Of a stretch of DNA of 64,000 nucleotides, positions 6,600-15,776 are shown piece by piece. The stretch is from Domibacillus aminovorans (lineage in GTDB: Bacteria > Bacillota > Bacilli > Bacillales > Domibacillaceae). The stretch covers positions 1 to 64,000 of the forward strand of contig NZ_LQWY01000073.1 of the NCBI RefSeq assembly GCF_001643235.1, given 5' to 3'. The stretch's first letter is position 1, and every line of letters begins with the position of its first letter. The position numbers and the translations under genes were made by a program. The notes under the pieces are model-generated. The model was not told the DNA's origin, did not search any database, and worked only from the letters and a program-made list of their open reading frames with translations.

Positions 6600-9479
6600 A
6601 TGCCTGCTACGCCCACAACGCACATGTCGCTAAACGTCGACAGATTAAACAAGGACATCAGCATTTTTCCACAGGTACATCCTGTCACACCGGATATGAA
6701 GATTACACACAAAGGTGTTTCCCGTCTCGTCATGATCGACCGTTATTCATTTAAGGATACGGAAAAGATCACTCTGTCTGAAGGCGATTTCGTCGTGTTG
6801 ACGATTAAGGAAGATCCAAAGTTTCCAGCTCGCGGAACGGGTTTTATTACAGCGATCGACCGTGAAACAAAAAAAGTATCTGTCTTAATTGATGAAGAAT
6901 ACAGAAACGCGATTGACGATCCAAATGAAGCGGCAGAAGGTATTGTACATCGCGGATTTGACGTGATTGAAAAACCGCTTGAAGTGTTTTACGAGCAAAT
7001 TGCGAAGCGTAATGCAGCCGGTCTTTCATCCGTTGAAAAAACAGACGAAAAACGAAAAGAATGGTTCGATAAATTTTATCATGAACTTGTGAACTTAAAC
7101 TTTATTCCGGCAGGACGTGTATTGTACGGAGCGGGAGCGGATACGGACGTAACGTATTTCAACTGCTACGTGATGCCTTTTGTCGCTGACTCACGTGAAG
7201 GCATTTCAGAGCACCGCAAACAAGTGATGGAAATCATGAGCCGCGGCGGCGGCGTCGGAACGAACGGTTCTACACTCCGTCCGCGCAACACACTAGCCAA
7301 AGGCGTAAACGGAAAATCATCCGGCTCTGTTTCATGGCTTGATGATATTGCGAAACTGACACACCTTGTTGAGCAGGGTGGATCAAGACGTGGTAAATCA
7401 AATTAAGTGCCTCGTCTCTAAATAAACCTCGTGAATTGCTGGAAACTCTTTGTATGACTTGTTGGCTACAACGCAACTGGAAACGGTAAACGTGAATGCT
7501 TGAAAACAACAAGTGGATAAAGACAATCAGCAGCCAAGCTCCTTAAAGGGAGAAGGTTCAACGACCAGCGAAAGCACACTGAATAAGTGGAAGTGAGTAG
7601 AGTAGGGATCAAGTGATTCCGAAGTGCGAGGGCACTCTCATAGAGTGTAAGATATGGTCTGAGCTCTAAGGTGACTTAGAGAGTTGATCTAACGAATCAA
7701 CGCAACAAACTGGCTCAAATGATTATGTTGGCGGACTGGCATCCAGATATTGTTGAATTTATTATTTCGAAAATGCAAAATCCGCGTATTTTACGTTATT
7801 TGCTTGAAAATACAGAAGACGAACAAATTAAAAAAGCAGCAAAAGACAAGCTGAACTTTAAGCCGCTTACTGAACGGGAAGAGCAAATGTATCAAGGTGT
7901 TGTGAATTACAAAAATATTCCTGGATACGGTGGATTCAGCCCTGAAATATTTAAAGATGCGGAAGAAAAACTTCGTACGGGCGGCACGTACAGTGTGCAT
8001 AACGCTGAATTTTTGACCGGCGCAAACATTTCGATCTGCTTAACGAAAGAATTCATGGAAGCCGTCGAAAACGATGAGGAATACGATCTCCGTTTTCCAG
8101 CTGTGGAAAAGTACAGCAAAGAAGAGATGGCACACTATAATGAAAACTGGCATAAAGTCGGTGACGTTCGCGAGTGGGAAAAAGAAGGCAATGCAATTCG
8201 TTTATATCGGAAAATTAAAGCACGCGAATTATGGAACTTGATCAACGTCTGCGCGACATACTCCGCAGAACCGGGTATTTTCTTTATCGACAATGCGAAC
8301 GAGATGACGAATGCAAAAGCGTATGGACAGCAAGTAGTTGCAACAAATCCTTGCGGAGAACAGCCACTTGCACCATTTTCTGTCTGCAATCTTGCAGCGG
8401 TTAATTTAGCCGAAATGGCAAATAAAGAGACAAAAAAAGTGAATTTTGATAAGTTGAAAGAAACAGTTCGTACGGGTGTCCGCATGCAGGATAACGTAAT
8501 CGATGCGACGCCTTACTTCCTTGAAGAGAACCAGAAACAGGCGCTTGGCGAACGACGTGTCGGACTTGGAGTTATGGGTCTTGCAGACTTGCTTATATAC
8601 TGTGAAAAAGAGTATGGTTCACCAGAAGGCAATGTGCTTGTTGATGAAGTGTTTGAAGCAATCGCTGTGACGGCGTATGAGACGTCTGTTGAGCTTGCAA
8701 AAGAAAAAGGCAGCTTCCCGTTCCTTGAAGGGGAAACGCTTGATGAAACGAACCGTCTGCGCGATGCGTTCATCCACACAGGCTACATGAAAAAAATGCC
8801 TGAGCATGTTCGCGAAGCCATCGTTGAAAATGGTATTCGCAACTCTCATCTATTAACTGTTGCGCCAACTGGAAGCACTGGAACGATGGTTGGGGTGTCT
8901 ACAGGGTTAGAACCATATTTCTCATTTACCTATTATAGAAGCGGACGTCTTGGTAAATTTATCGAGGTGAAAGCAGATATCGTAACGGATTATCTTGCAC
9001 GTAATCCTAAAGCAGATCCAGATCAACTGCCAGCGTATTTTGTGACGGCAATGGGTCTTGCACCAGAAGCACATGCAGATGTTCAATGTGTGATCCAGCG
9101 CTGGATTGACAGCTCGATCTCAAAAACAGTAAACGCACCACGGGGCTACACAGTTGAGCAAGTAGAGGGTGTTTACGAACGTCTATACAAAGGCGGAGCA
9201 AAAGGCGGCACAGTATACGTCGATGGCAGCCGTGATGCTCAAGTTTTAACACTAAAAGCGGAAGAAAATAGCTGGGATGAAGAAGAAAAGATCGAACCAA
9301 AAGAATTTGAAAATCATGTTGTTCTTGTTGATACGATTCAAGATTTGCGTTCAACAAACGTTACAATCGGTAGCGAAATTGGCAATACTTGCCCGGTTTG
9401 CCGCAAAGGTACAGTAGAAGAATTAGGTGGCTGCAACACGTGCACAAACTGTGGTGCCCAGCTGAAATGTGGATTATAA
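6600..9479 (+). CDS. nrdJ: Adenosylcobalamin-dependent (class II) ribonucleotide reductase, split by a group I intron
   Basis: Class II reductases make deoxyribonucleotides with coenzyme B12 and need no oxygen. Exon 1 is 6600-7394 (265 codons; ATG 6600 after AAGGAG). Exon 2 is 7713-9479. Joined, they give 853 residues with continuous homology across the junction (GGSRRG then AQMIMLADWHPD). Visible motifs are the disulfide-site cysteine in YFNCYVMP, the active-site loop NPCGEQPLAPF, the VAPTGSTGTM loop, and a C-terminal tail with CPVC, CNTC, CGAQLKCGL that probably serves thioredoxin-type re-reduction or zinc binding. Without splicing, translation stops at 7404-7406, nine bases into the intron. 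The pyrimidine B12 riboswitch seen before some nrdJ genes is absent. Confidence 0.95.
7395..7712 (+). ncRNA. Group I self-splicing intron in nrdJ (318 nt, no ORF)
   Basis: The intron follows the T of GGT and ends in the terminal G at 7712. P1: exon bases 7387-7394 pair with guide 7409-7416 (one U-U mismatch), with the diagnostic U-G wobble U7394-G7409 at the splice site. P10: 7406-7408 pair with the first exon-2 bases 7713-7715. Core: AATCAGCAGCCAAGC at 7525-7539, TTCAACGACCA at 7557-7567 and AAGATATGGTC at 7649-7659. P7 is GACCA (7563-7567) with TGGTC (7655-7659), a compensated variant of the common GACUA/UAGUC. A stem CTCC/GGAG at 7539-7552 fits P5. No homing endonuclease frame is present, so mobility on its own is unlikely. 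Confidence 0.95.
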
Positions 9480-9490
9480 TTAAGAAAAAA

Positions 9491-9527
9491 AGCCGTTCCG
9501 GAGCAATCCGGGAACGGCTCTTTTTTT
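9491..9527 (+). terminator. Intrinsic terminator after nrdJ
   Basis: Stem AGCCGTTCC / GGAACGGCT (9491-9499 with 9511-9519) followed by seven T residues. Confidence 0.92.
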
Positions 9528-9546
9528 GAGTAAAGCAGCGGAAAAT

Positions 9547-9572
9547 AAAAAAACCGCCAGCATATCTGGCGG
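9547..9572 (-). terminator. Intrinsic terminator for the SA1362-type gene
   Basis: On the minus strand, CCGCCAG / CTGGCGG (9566-9572 with 9554-9560) with a five-base loop and a seven-base U-tract. Confidence 0.9.
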
Positions 9573-9574
9573 GA

Positions 9575-9953
9575 TCATTCGGAAGAAGCGCGCGTTCTGC
9601 GTTTCCCTTTATTCCCTTCAATCAAGGTTAAATGTGAGGGGTTTTTACGTCGGATCGGTTTTTTAGTCATCTTAGCTGAAAGAGAAGAAGCACGGGGCGG
9701 CGCATATTTTGTTTTAGGGATATGATGCTTTTTTTTTGGACTGCTTTACTGCTTTTGAATACGCGCGCTGTTCAGTATTACCGCCCATCCGTTTTCTCAT
9801 AAACAAACGGAACAGGAAAATCACAATCGCGACAGACACAATCGCGAACATAAGTTGCTGCAAGAGCTGCCCGGGAGAGGTGATCATCATAGACACGAGA
9901 CCAATGGCAGCAAGTGCGACAATAATGGACGTTACGACAGTACGAATACTCAT
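9575..9953 (-). pseudogene. SA1362 / YqhP-like small membrane protein with a frameshift in an A9 tract
   Basis: The N-terminal part (9953 downward) encodes MSIRTVVTSIIVALAAIG, two hydrophobic segments and a basic stretch ending AVKQSKKK, then stops at 9714. If the run of nine A residues (minus strand, about 9729-9737) is read as eight, the frame continues with HHIPKTKYAPPRASS and ends in NPSHLTLIEGNKGKRR, a tail I associate with the SA1362/YqhP family, stopping at 9575-9577 just before a good terminator. That the terminator follows the shifted frame shows the longer product is ancestral. The cause may be a one-base insertion, a sequencing error, or functional transcript slippage on A9. Confidence 0.75.
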
Positions 9954-9989
9954 TAAAGCGACCTCCCAGAAAGTAGTGTTACTTATATA

Positions 9990-10280
9990 TTAGACAATTT
10001 CGTCTAATTTTAATCCTTTTTCGGCGCTTTCTTCGATGGAAATTAATTTTTCCAATGACGCAATTGCGACTTCTACTTGATCATCCATCATTTCTTTCAT
10101 CGTTAACAGCTGTGATCACAGTCCCAGATACCCCAAAAATAGCTGTCATCCATTTTCATACGCATTAATCACTTTATGCTCGGCACCGTGATATTGGAAC
10201 AATCGTTTACTAATGAGTGTCATTGAAATGAAGTAAATATAGACGAGCAGCAGTACAATACAAGCTTGAATATTACTCAT
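9990..10280 (-). pseudogene. yqhQ: Relic of yqhQ (DUF1385 membrane protein)
   Basis: Reading down from ATG 10280, the frame gives a fragment with the YqhQ hallmark YHGAEHKVINAYENG, then TGA (10146-10148). In the same frame follow QLFLGYLGL, a second TGA (10116-10118), SQLLTMKE and DDQVEVAIASLEKLISIEE, which match the C-terminal end of YqhQ. The N-terminal half and the central segment between the hallmark and the LGY element are missing. The gene has therefore suffered internal deletion plus two nonsense changes and cannot be functional. It sits where yqhQ is expected, between the YqhP-like gene and yqhR. Confidence 0.85.
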
Positions 10281-10390
10281 TTATCAGTTCCTTCCCTCAT
10301 TCATCTAGAAACAGCATGACAGGTATTAATTATATTTTAGCGATAAAACGGCCAAAATAAAAGCAAGACGTATCAGATGGAGGAGAAAGA

Positions 10391-10810
10391 ATGAAAAACC
10401 AAAAAATGTCTAATCAATCAGGCTATTTCAACAGGAAAATTATTCAAACAGGCATTGCATCAGGAAGTCTATTGTTTATAATCAGCTTGCTGGCCTATAC
10501 TTTTCATTTCTCAAAAGTAAACCCAGTATCGCCTGTTTTATTTTTGCGTCAATCAACAGCCATTCAATACATCATCGCTGCTTTGATCATTATTATCATT
10601 TCCGTTGTGCTTTCTTTATTATACTATGCACTATTTAGGAAAAGAACGCCCTTACTTGCAGGTTTTGTTATGGGAATCGTCCTTTTTTTATTGCTTTTCG
10701 CATTCATTTCCCAAAGTACACTTAATTTGATTACCGTATTCTGCCTGCTTTTATGTTATTGTGTATTTATTAGCGTATCTGCTTCATGGATTTATGAACG
10801 GGGCAGGTAG
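10391..10810 (+). CDS. yqhR: YqhR-like integral membrane protein
   Basis: A 139-residue membrane protein with four hydrophobic segments (about residues 17-38, 57-80, 88-107 and 112-133) joined by short loops. A GGAGGAG site lies eight bases before ATG 10391. Its position before aroQ (yqhS) and yqhT matches B. subtilis yqhR. No catalytic or transport motif is visible and the function is unknown. Position supports the name more than sequence does. Confidence 0.75.
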   Translation: MKNQKMSNQSGYFNRKIIQTGIASGSLLFIISLLAYTFHFSKVNPVSPVLFLRQSTAIQYIIAALIIIIISVVLSLLYYALFRKRTPLLAGFVMGIVLFLLLFAFISQSTLNLITVFCLLLCYCVFISVSASWIYERGR

Positions 10811-10870
10811 TCATTTGTGCTCTAAATATGATAAACTGTTTTGTGAAAAGAATAGGCGGGGGACGGGAGA

Positions 10871-11308
10871 ATGAAAAAAGTTCTATTGATGAACGGTGTC
10901 AATTTAAACAGACTTGGCAAGCGTGAGCCGCATATTTACGGCTACACAACGCTAGATGAATTGGAAGAGCGCGTGATTGCACGTGGAAAAAAAGCAGACA
11001 TAGAGGTGATTACGTTCTGTTCCAATTTTGAAGGAGAACTAGTGGATCGCCTTCATCTGGCAGAAGACGAGGGAATTGACGGAATCATCTTTAATCCAGG
11101 TGCATTTACGCATTACAGCCACGCCATTGGCGATGCAGTTGCAAGCATTACAGTGCCGGTCGTAGAAGTACATATTTCAAATATTCATGCACGTGAAGCA
11201 TTTCGTCATCATTCAGTTATAGCTCCTCATGCAGCTGGTCAGCTTTGTGGATTTGGCCTGTATGGCTACGAAATGGCGCTCGACTATTTAATGAATCGGG
11301 AGGTCTAA
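10871..11308 (+). CDS. aroQ: Type II 3-dehydroquinate dehydratase
   Basis: Dehydrates 3-dehydroquinate to 3-dehydroshikimate in the shikimate pathway; type II enzymes are cytosolic dodecamers. The 145-residue product shows the N-terminal signature NGVNLNRLGKREPHIYG with catalytic Tyr23 and Arg18, the SNFEGELVDRLH segment, GIIFNPGAFTHYS, and VEVHISNIHAREAFRHHS with the active-site histidine. The usual NGPNLN is NGVNLN here, and SNHEGEL reads SNFEGEL; both are slight departures. The gene is three bases from yqhT. Confidence 0.93.
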   Translation: MKKVLLMNGVNLNRLGKREPHIYGYTTLDELEERVIARGKKADIEVITFCSNFEGELVDRLHLAEDEGIDGIIFNPGAFTHYSHAIGDAVASITVPVVEVHISNIHAREAFRHHSVIAPHAAGQLCGFGLYGYEMALDYLMNREV

Positions 11309-11311
11309 TAC

Positions 11312-12373
11312 ATGTTGCTACTTGAAAAACTACGTGTACAGTTAGCAGAAAACGGTGTAGATGGACTATTTATTATGAGCCCGTATAACCGCCGCTATGT
11401 GACTGGGTTTACCGGAACAGCTGGCGCTGCCATTGTTACACAACATGATGCGGTGTTCTTAACGGATTTCCGCTATATGGAGCAAGCAGCAAAACAGGCA
11501 GAAGGATTTACGATTGTCCAGCATTCAAAACCCATTTTACAAGAAGCGATGGAACAGGCGGAAAAGCTAGGCCTATCAACGCTTGGATTTGAAACAGAAT
11601 ATGTTTCGCATCAAGAATATGAACAGTTAAAGAAGCGATTTAAAGGTACACTTAAACCAGTGGCTGGACTCGTTGAAAACTTGCGCTTGATTAAGACGGA
11701 ATCAGAGATTAAGATATTAAAGAAAGCGTGTGACATCGCGGATGCAGCGTTTAAACACATTCTCGATTTTGTAAAGCCAGGGGCACGAGAAATCGATGTG
11801 TCAAACGAACTTGAATTTTTCATGAGAAAATGCGGTGCGACTTCTTCATCTTTTGATATTATCGTTGCTTCCGGTGTGCGCTCTGCTTTACCACACGGTG
11901 TGGCAAGCGATAAAACAATCGAATCCGGCGATTTCGTTACGCTTGATTTTGGTGCCTTCTACAAAGGATACGCATCGGACATTACACGCACAGTCGCAGT
12001 CGGTGAACCGTCCGCGCAGCTGAAAGAAATATATGAAATTGTTCTTGAAGCACAGATGGCGGCAGTTAACCAAATTCGACCAGGGATGACCGGGAAGGAA
12101 GCGGACGCTGTAACGCGTGACATCATTACATCAAAAGGATACGGAGATGCGTTCGGCCATTCAACCGGACATGGCCTTGGACTGGAAATACACGAAAGTC
12201 CAACGCTTTCCGTTCGCAACGATAAACCGCTCGCAGCAGGTATGGTTGTAACGGTGGAACCGGGCATTTATTTGCCAGGAATTGGTGGCGTTCGAATTGA
12301 AGATGATATTTTATTGACAGACAGCGGAAACGAGCTGCTCACACATTCTGCAAAAGAGCTTATTATTTTGTAA
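11312..12373 (+). CDS. yqhT: Xaa-Pro aminopeptidase / prolidase-like M24 peptidase (YqhT)
   Basis: A 353-residue M24B metallopeptidase of the YqhT type, expected to release an N-terminal residue before proline in cytosolic peptides. The N-terminal creatinase-like domain spans residues 1-125 and the pita-bread catalytic domain the remainder. Metal ligands are seen in order: Asp in VTLDFGAFYKGYASDITR (two), His in STGHGLGLEIHE, Glu in TVEPGIYLP, and Glu in GGVRIEDDI. It lies between aroQ and efp as in B. subtilis. A link to recycling of proline-rich peptides together with EF-P is plausible but only positional. Confidence 0.9.
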   Translation: MLLLEKLRVQLAENGVDGLFIMSPYNRRYVTGFTGTAGAAIVTQHDAVFLTDFRYMEQAAKQAEGFTIVQHSKPILQEAMEQAEKLGLSTLGFETEYVSHQEYEQLKKRFKGTLKPVAGLVENLRLIKTESEIKILKKACDIADAAFKHILDFVKPGAREIDVSNELEFFMRKCGATSSSFDIIVASGVRSALPHGVASDKTIESGDFVTLDFGAFYKGYASDITRTVAVGEPSAQLKEIYEIVLEAQMAAVNQIRPGMTGKEADAVTRDIITSKGYGDAFGHSTGHGLGLEIHESPTLSVRNDKPLAAGMVVTVEPGIYLPGIGGVRIEDDILLTDSGNELLTHSAKELIIL

Positions 12374-12391
12374 TTTCCAGGAGGAACACAC

Positions 12392-12949
12392 ATGATTTCA
12401 GTAAATGACTTTCGGACAGGTTTAACAATTGAAACAGACGGCGGCATTTGGCGAGTTGTTGATTTCCAACACGTGAAACCGGGTAAAGGTGCAGCATTCG
12501 TACGCTCGAAGCTTCGTAACCTTCGTACAGGTGCGATTCAAGAAAAAACATTCCGTGCTGGTGAAAAAGTAGAGAAAGCACAAATTGACAACCGCCGTAT
12601 GCAATATTTGTATGCGAATGGCGATCAGCACGTATTCATGGATAACGAGTCATACGATCAAATAGAACTGCCAGAAGGACAAATTGAATATGAATTGAAG
12701 TTTTTGAAAGAAAACATGGATGTATCAATCACAATGTATGGAACAGAAACACTCGGTGTCGAACTTCCGAACACAGTGGAATTGAAAGTAACAGCAACAG
12801 AGCCTGGTATTAAAGGCGATACAACGTCAGGTGGTACAAAACCGGCAATCGTTGAAACAGGTCTATCTGTCAACGTTCCATTCTTCATCAACGAAGGCGA
12901 CGTACTGATCGTTAACACAACTGACGGATCATACGTATCACGTGCGTAA
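12392..12949 (+). CDS. efp: Translation elongation factor P
   Basis: EF-P binds between the P and E sites of ribosomes stalled at polyproline and promotes peptide bond formation. The 185-residue length is typical. Lys32 in [15 protein letters not shown] is the modified tip residue of Bacillus-type EF-P (5-aminopentanol in B. subtilis). The C-terminal OB domain ends [11 protein letters not shown]. An AGGAGG site precedes ATG 12392. It follows yqhT by 18 bp and is probably in the same transcript, closed by a terminator at 12953-12986. Confidence 0.95.
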   Translation: MISVNDFRTGLTIETDGGIWRVVDFQHVKPGKGAAFVRSKLRNLRTGAIQEKTFRAGEKVEKAQIDNRRMQYLYANGDQHVFMDNESYDQIELPEGQIEYELKFLKENMDVSITMYGTETLGVELPNTVELKVTATEPGIKGDTTSGGTKPAIVETGLSVNVPFFINEGDVLIVNTTDGSYVSRA

Positions 12950-12952
12950 TCC

Positions 12953-12986
12953 AAAAGGAGTGTACCTAACCGGTGCGCTCCTTTTT
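12953..12986 (+). terminator. Intrinsic terminator after efp
   Basis: Stem AAAAGGAG / CTCCTTTT (12953-12960 with 12978-12985), large loop, T-rich tail. Confidence 0.8.
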
Positions 12987-13040
12987 ATTTGTGGTTTTTC
13001 GTATGATGAAGGAAAATGAATAGAAAGAAGGTAGTATAAA

Positions 13041-14153
13041 TTGAGTATGAAAGAGGAATTACAAGCGCTTATTCCGAGATTTCAAAAGAGAGAACCAGCT
13101 CTTGATCAGTTAAACTCATTTCCGTTTGATAATATAGAGGATTTGAAGAAAATAGGCTATACGAAAGCGATGATGCTAGAAAATGGAGGTATGTCGCTGC
13201 TTGATTTTGTTCAATGTCAGGAACTAATTGCAAAAGGATGCGGGGCAACAGCTCTATCAATTGGCTGGCATACCGGTATATTGATGGAATTTGCAGAACA
13301 TAAACATTGGAATCCAGCCATTGCTGATTTCTTGAGAGAAGAAGTGCAAAAAGGAAAGCTCATAAATGCGGCAGCGAGTGAACGAAATGCAGGCAGTCCA
13401 CTTCGGGGTGCTGCGTTTAAAACGACCGCAGTGTTAGATGGCGGTGAATACGTGATACATGGAGAAAAAACATTTACATCGGCTGCACCGGTACTTGATT
13501 ATTTTTTTGTGTCGGCATCTATTCAAGGGACAGAAGAATCAGCTGTATTCCTCGTTCCTGCTGATTCAAAAGGCATCTCGATTCGAAAAACGTGGGACAG
13601 TGTCGCGATGCGCGGAACGGCAAGTCATGATTTAGTTATTGAAAATGTTCGTATTCCGTCAGATTATATCGTTGAGAAATTGGATGGATCAAAAAAGTTA
13701 CGCCGGAACGGCTCGCTTTTACACATTCCAGCATGCTACATCGGTATTGCGGGTGCTGCCCGTGATTATGCGATCGAGTTTGCAGCAAACTATACACCAG
13801 CCTCGCTTGATCAGCCGATCGGTACATTACCGGTCACGGAACAGCTGATCGGTGAGATGGAAATGAAATTAATGGCAGCGCAGCAATTTTTATATCGGAC
13901 AGCTGAATTGTATGACCACGCACCTGATGAACCGATCAAACCGCAAATGGCTGCGGCAAAATCATTCGTTACAAACACAGCAATTGACGTGACTGATATG
14001 GCGATGCGTCTCGTCGGTGCTCGCAGCCTGTCTGAAAAAAATCCGCTTCACCGTTATTGGCAAAACGTTCGTGCCGGGCTACATAATCCACCGATGGACG
14101 ATATCGCGTACCGGACACTTGCTCAAAATGCGATTGCCCGCATCAATCTATAA
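13041..14153 (+). CDS. Acyl-CoA dehydrogenase family protein
   Basis: A 370-residue flavoprotein of the acyl-CoA dehydrogenase fold, similar in type to B. subtilis YdbM. N-terminal helices (residues 1-115) are followed by the middle beta domain with AAASERNAGSPLRG (the FAD/substrate loop that in classical enzymes reads TEPxAGSD) and GEKTFTSAA, and by the C-terminal four-helix domain. A glutamate base cannot be placed with confidence, so the reaction could be a dehydrogenase or a related monooxygenase. TTG 13041 is favoured because AGAAGG lies nine bases upstream. It occupies the place of yqhV between efp and spoIIIAA and has its own terminator. Confidence 0.8.
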   Translation: MSMKEELQALIPRFQKREPALDQLNSFPFDNIEDLKKIGYTKAMMLENGGMSLLDFVQCQELIAKGCGATALSIGWHTGILMEFAEHKHWNPAIADFLREEVQKGKLINAAASERNAGSPLRGAAFKTTAVLDGGEYVIHGEKTFTSAAPVLDYFFVSASIQGTEESAVFLVPADSKGISIRKTWDSVAMRGTASHDLVIENVRIPSDYIVEKLDGSKKLRRNGSLLHIPACYIGIAGAARDYAIEFAANYTPASLDQPIGTLPVTEQLIGEMEMKLMAAQQFLYRTAELYDHAPDEPIKPQMAAAKSFVTNTAIDVTDMAMRLVGARSLSEKNPLHRYWQNVRAGLHNPPMDDIAYRTLAQNAIARINL

Positions 14154-14165
14154 TACAGGGAAGGA

Positions 14166-14192
14166 CCCGTCATTTTAAATGACGGGCTTTTT
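14166..14192 (+). terminator. Intrinsic terminator after the acyl-CoA dehydrogenase gene
   Basis: Stem CCCGTCATT / AATGACGGG (14166-14174 with 14178-14186) followed by C and a T-run. Confidence 0.92.
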
Positions 14193-14282
14193 ATTTTTAA
14201 GGCATAGAATAGTACATGCAGACGTTAGTATCGGGGAGCACCATAGGAGACACGAATTTAGTATTTGTTTCTCATGACAAAT

Positions 14283-14311
14283 TCATATTTTGGGATTTTC
14301 TTTCATACAGT
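14283..14311 (+). promoter_or_regulatory. SigE-type promoter of the spoIIIA operon
   Basis: A TCATATT -35 element (14283-14289) and CATACAGT -10 element (14304-14311) are separated by 14 bp. They match the mother-cell SigE consensus (KMATATW, 13-15 bp, CATACANT). It sits 31 bp before spoIIIAA, where the SigE promoter drives this operon in B. subtilis. Confidence 0.85.
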
Positions 14312-14342
14312 GTGAAAAGAACGAAAGGAGGCGCTGGTTGTC

Positions 14343-15254
14343 TTGACGTATGAAGCCATTTTGCCCTATTTGCCAGAAATGGTTGCCCGTTCAGTGACGA
14401 CTATTTTGAAAAAAGATCCTCGCATAGAAGAAATTAGGCTCAGAACGGGTCAGCCTATTGAACTTTCAGGAGATAAGCAGTATGTTCTTCCCCTCATATT
14501 TACGGAAAAAGAACGGCAGGCATTTGTGTATAAATTAACGAAGCATTCATTCTACATGCTGGAAGAACAGCTAAAAAAAGGCTATATCACAATTGCAGGC
14601 GGACACCGAATTGGGTTGGCGGGACAGGCTGTGTTAAAAAAAGGATCCGTATATTCCATGACCAATTTGTCCTTTTTTAACATTCGTATTGCGAAAGAAA
14701 AGAAAGGAACAGCGCATCACTTGCTGCCTTTTATATACGAAAATGGCTGGCAGAGTACGCTTCTCATAGGCCCGCCCCGCTCTGGAAAAACGACATTGCT
14801 ACGCGATCTTGCAAGGACTGCCGCTACAGGATTGATAGAGCGGGGCGTTCTATCTTGTAAAACATCTATTGTGGACGAGCGTTCCGAAATTGCCGGCTGT
14901 TTGAACGGAGTCCCGCAATTGGACGTTGGAAAGCGGGCTGACGTACTTGATGCATGCCCGAAATCAGAAGGGATGATGATGATGATCCGATCGATGAGCC
15001 CGGACATTATTATTGTCGATGAAATTGGCCGTGCTGAGGATGCGTACGCCTTGTCAGAAGCACTAAATGCGGGGATTGCTGTCATTGCAACGGTTCATGC
15101 ACATTCATATGAGGAAGTGATTCGTAGACCGATTATTCGTACGATAACAGAAAGTGGTCTGTTTAAACGTTACATCGAAATGAAACAAAATCATGAGTGC
15201 ATCATTCGAGATCAGCAGGGCAGAGTGTTGAAAACAGCTATGGCACTCCGATGA
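14343..15254 (+). CDS. spoIIIAA: SpoIIIAA, secretion-type ATPase of the SpoIIIA-SpoIIQ channel
   Basis: A mother-cell ATPase related to type II/IV secretion motors that powers the feeding channel between mother cell and forespore. The 303-residue protein has Walker A in IGPPRSGKTTLLRDLA (about residues 140-156), a Walker B-like strand IIIVDEIG, and the HAHSYEEV histidine segment. TTG 14343 follows AGGAGG at 11 bases. It is the first gene of an eight-gene operon; its stop overlaps the start of spoIIIAB as ATGA. Confidence 0.93.
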   Translation: MTYEAILPYLPEMVARSVTTILKKDPRIEEIRLRTGQPIELSGDKQYVLPLIFTEKERQAFVYKLTKHSFYMLEEQLKKGYITIAGGHRIGLAGQAVLKKGSVYSMTNLSFFNIRIAKEKKGTAHHLLPFIYENGWQSTLLIGPPRSGKTTLLRDLARTAATGLIERGVLSCKTSIVDERSEIAGCLNGVPQLDVGKRADVLDACPKSEGMMMMIRSMSPDIIIVDEIGRAEDAYALSEALNAGIAVIATVHAHSYEEVIRRPIIRTITESGLFKRYIEMKQNHECIIRDQQGRVLKTAMALR

Positions 15255-15763
15255 AATGGGCTGGTGCTTTCTTTATTATTCTCGCTTCATTTCTCATCGG
15301 CCAGCGCAAATCAAAAGCGTATACAAACCGGGTTCTGCATATTCGTCAATTTGAATCCGCGCTGTTAACGATGCAATCGGCTATACTTTTCGGAGCTGAT
15401 TCGATTGAAGCGACGACCCGCTTTATTGCGGAGACGATTGAAAAACCAGCTGCACTGTTTTTTCGTGATTTTGCGGAGCAGCTGTCGTCAACCGAAACGA
15501 GTGCCACCCGCATATGGACACATACGTTGCAACGGCATAATGACTTCTTTGCCTTGAATCCGTCAGATATCCGCCTCATTGAACAGGCAGGTAATATGCT
15601 TGGTTCATGTACACAGGAAGCAGAAGAACGAAGAATTAAACACGTGCTCAAGCAGTTAGAAAAGAGAAGAGAAGAAGCAGTGGCAGAAGAACAGCGTTTT
15701 GCTGGCATGGTTCGTGCCATCAGTGTTTTATCTGGCCTGTTAACAGCCATTTTGCTTATGTAA
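15251..15763 (+). CDS. spoIIIAB: SpoIIIAB, stage III sporulation protein
   Basis: A 170-residue membrane protein of the SpoIIIA complex with an N-terminal membrane segment (MKWAGAFFIILASFLIG), a helical soluble domain and a C-terminal hydrophobic segment (AISVLSGLLTAILLM). It resembles the GspF-like inner-membrane component of secretion systems. I start at ATG 15251, overlapping the spoIIIAA stop, rather than at the upstream in-frame ATG 15197, because this gives the family length of about 171 and the normal N-terminus. Confidence 0.92.
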   Translation: MKWAGAFFIILASFLIGQRKSKAYTNRVLHIRQFESALLTMQSAILFGADSIEATTRFIAETIEKPAALFFRDFAEQLSSTETSATRIWTHTLQRHNDFFALNPSDIRLIEQAGNMLGSCTQEAEERRIKHVLKQLEKRREEAVAEEQRFAGMVRAISVLSGLLTAILLM

Positions 15764-15776
15764 GGCGGGGAATGAC

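Noticed and set aside
7270..7512. Minus-strand frame across the nrdJ intron
   Set aside because: Antisense to conserved exon and intron structure; no start signal or homology.
7395..7712. Frameshift or sequencing error as the reason for the split nrdJ
   Set aside because: The intervening 318 nt have group I core elements and the exons join in frame exactly at the predicted splice sites.
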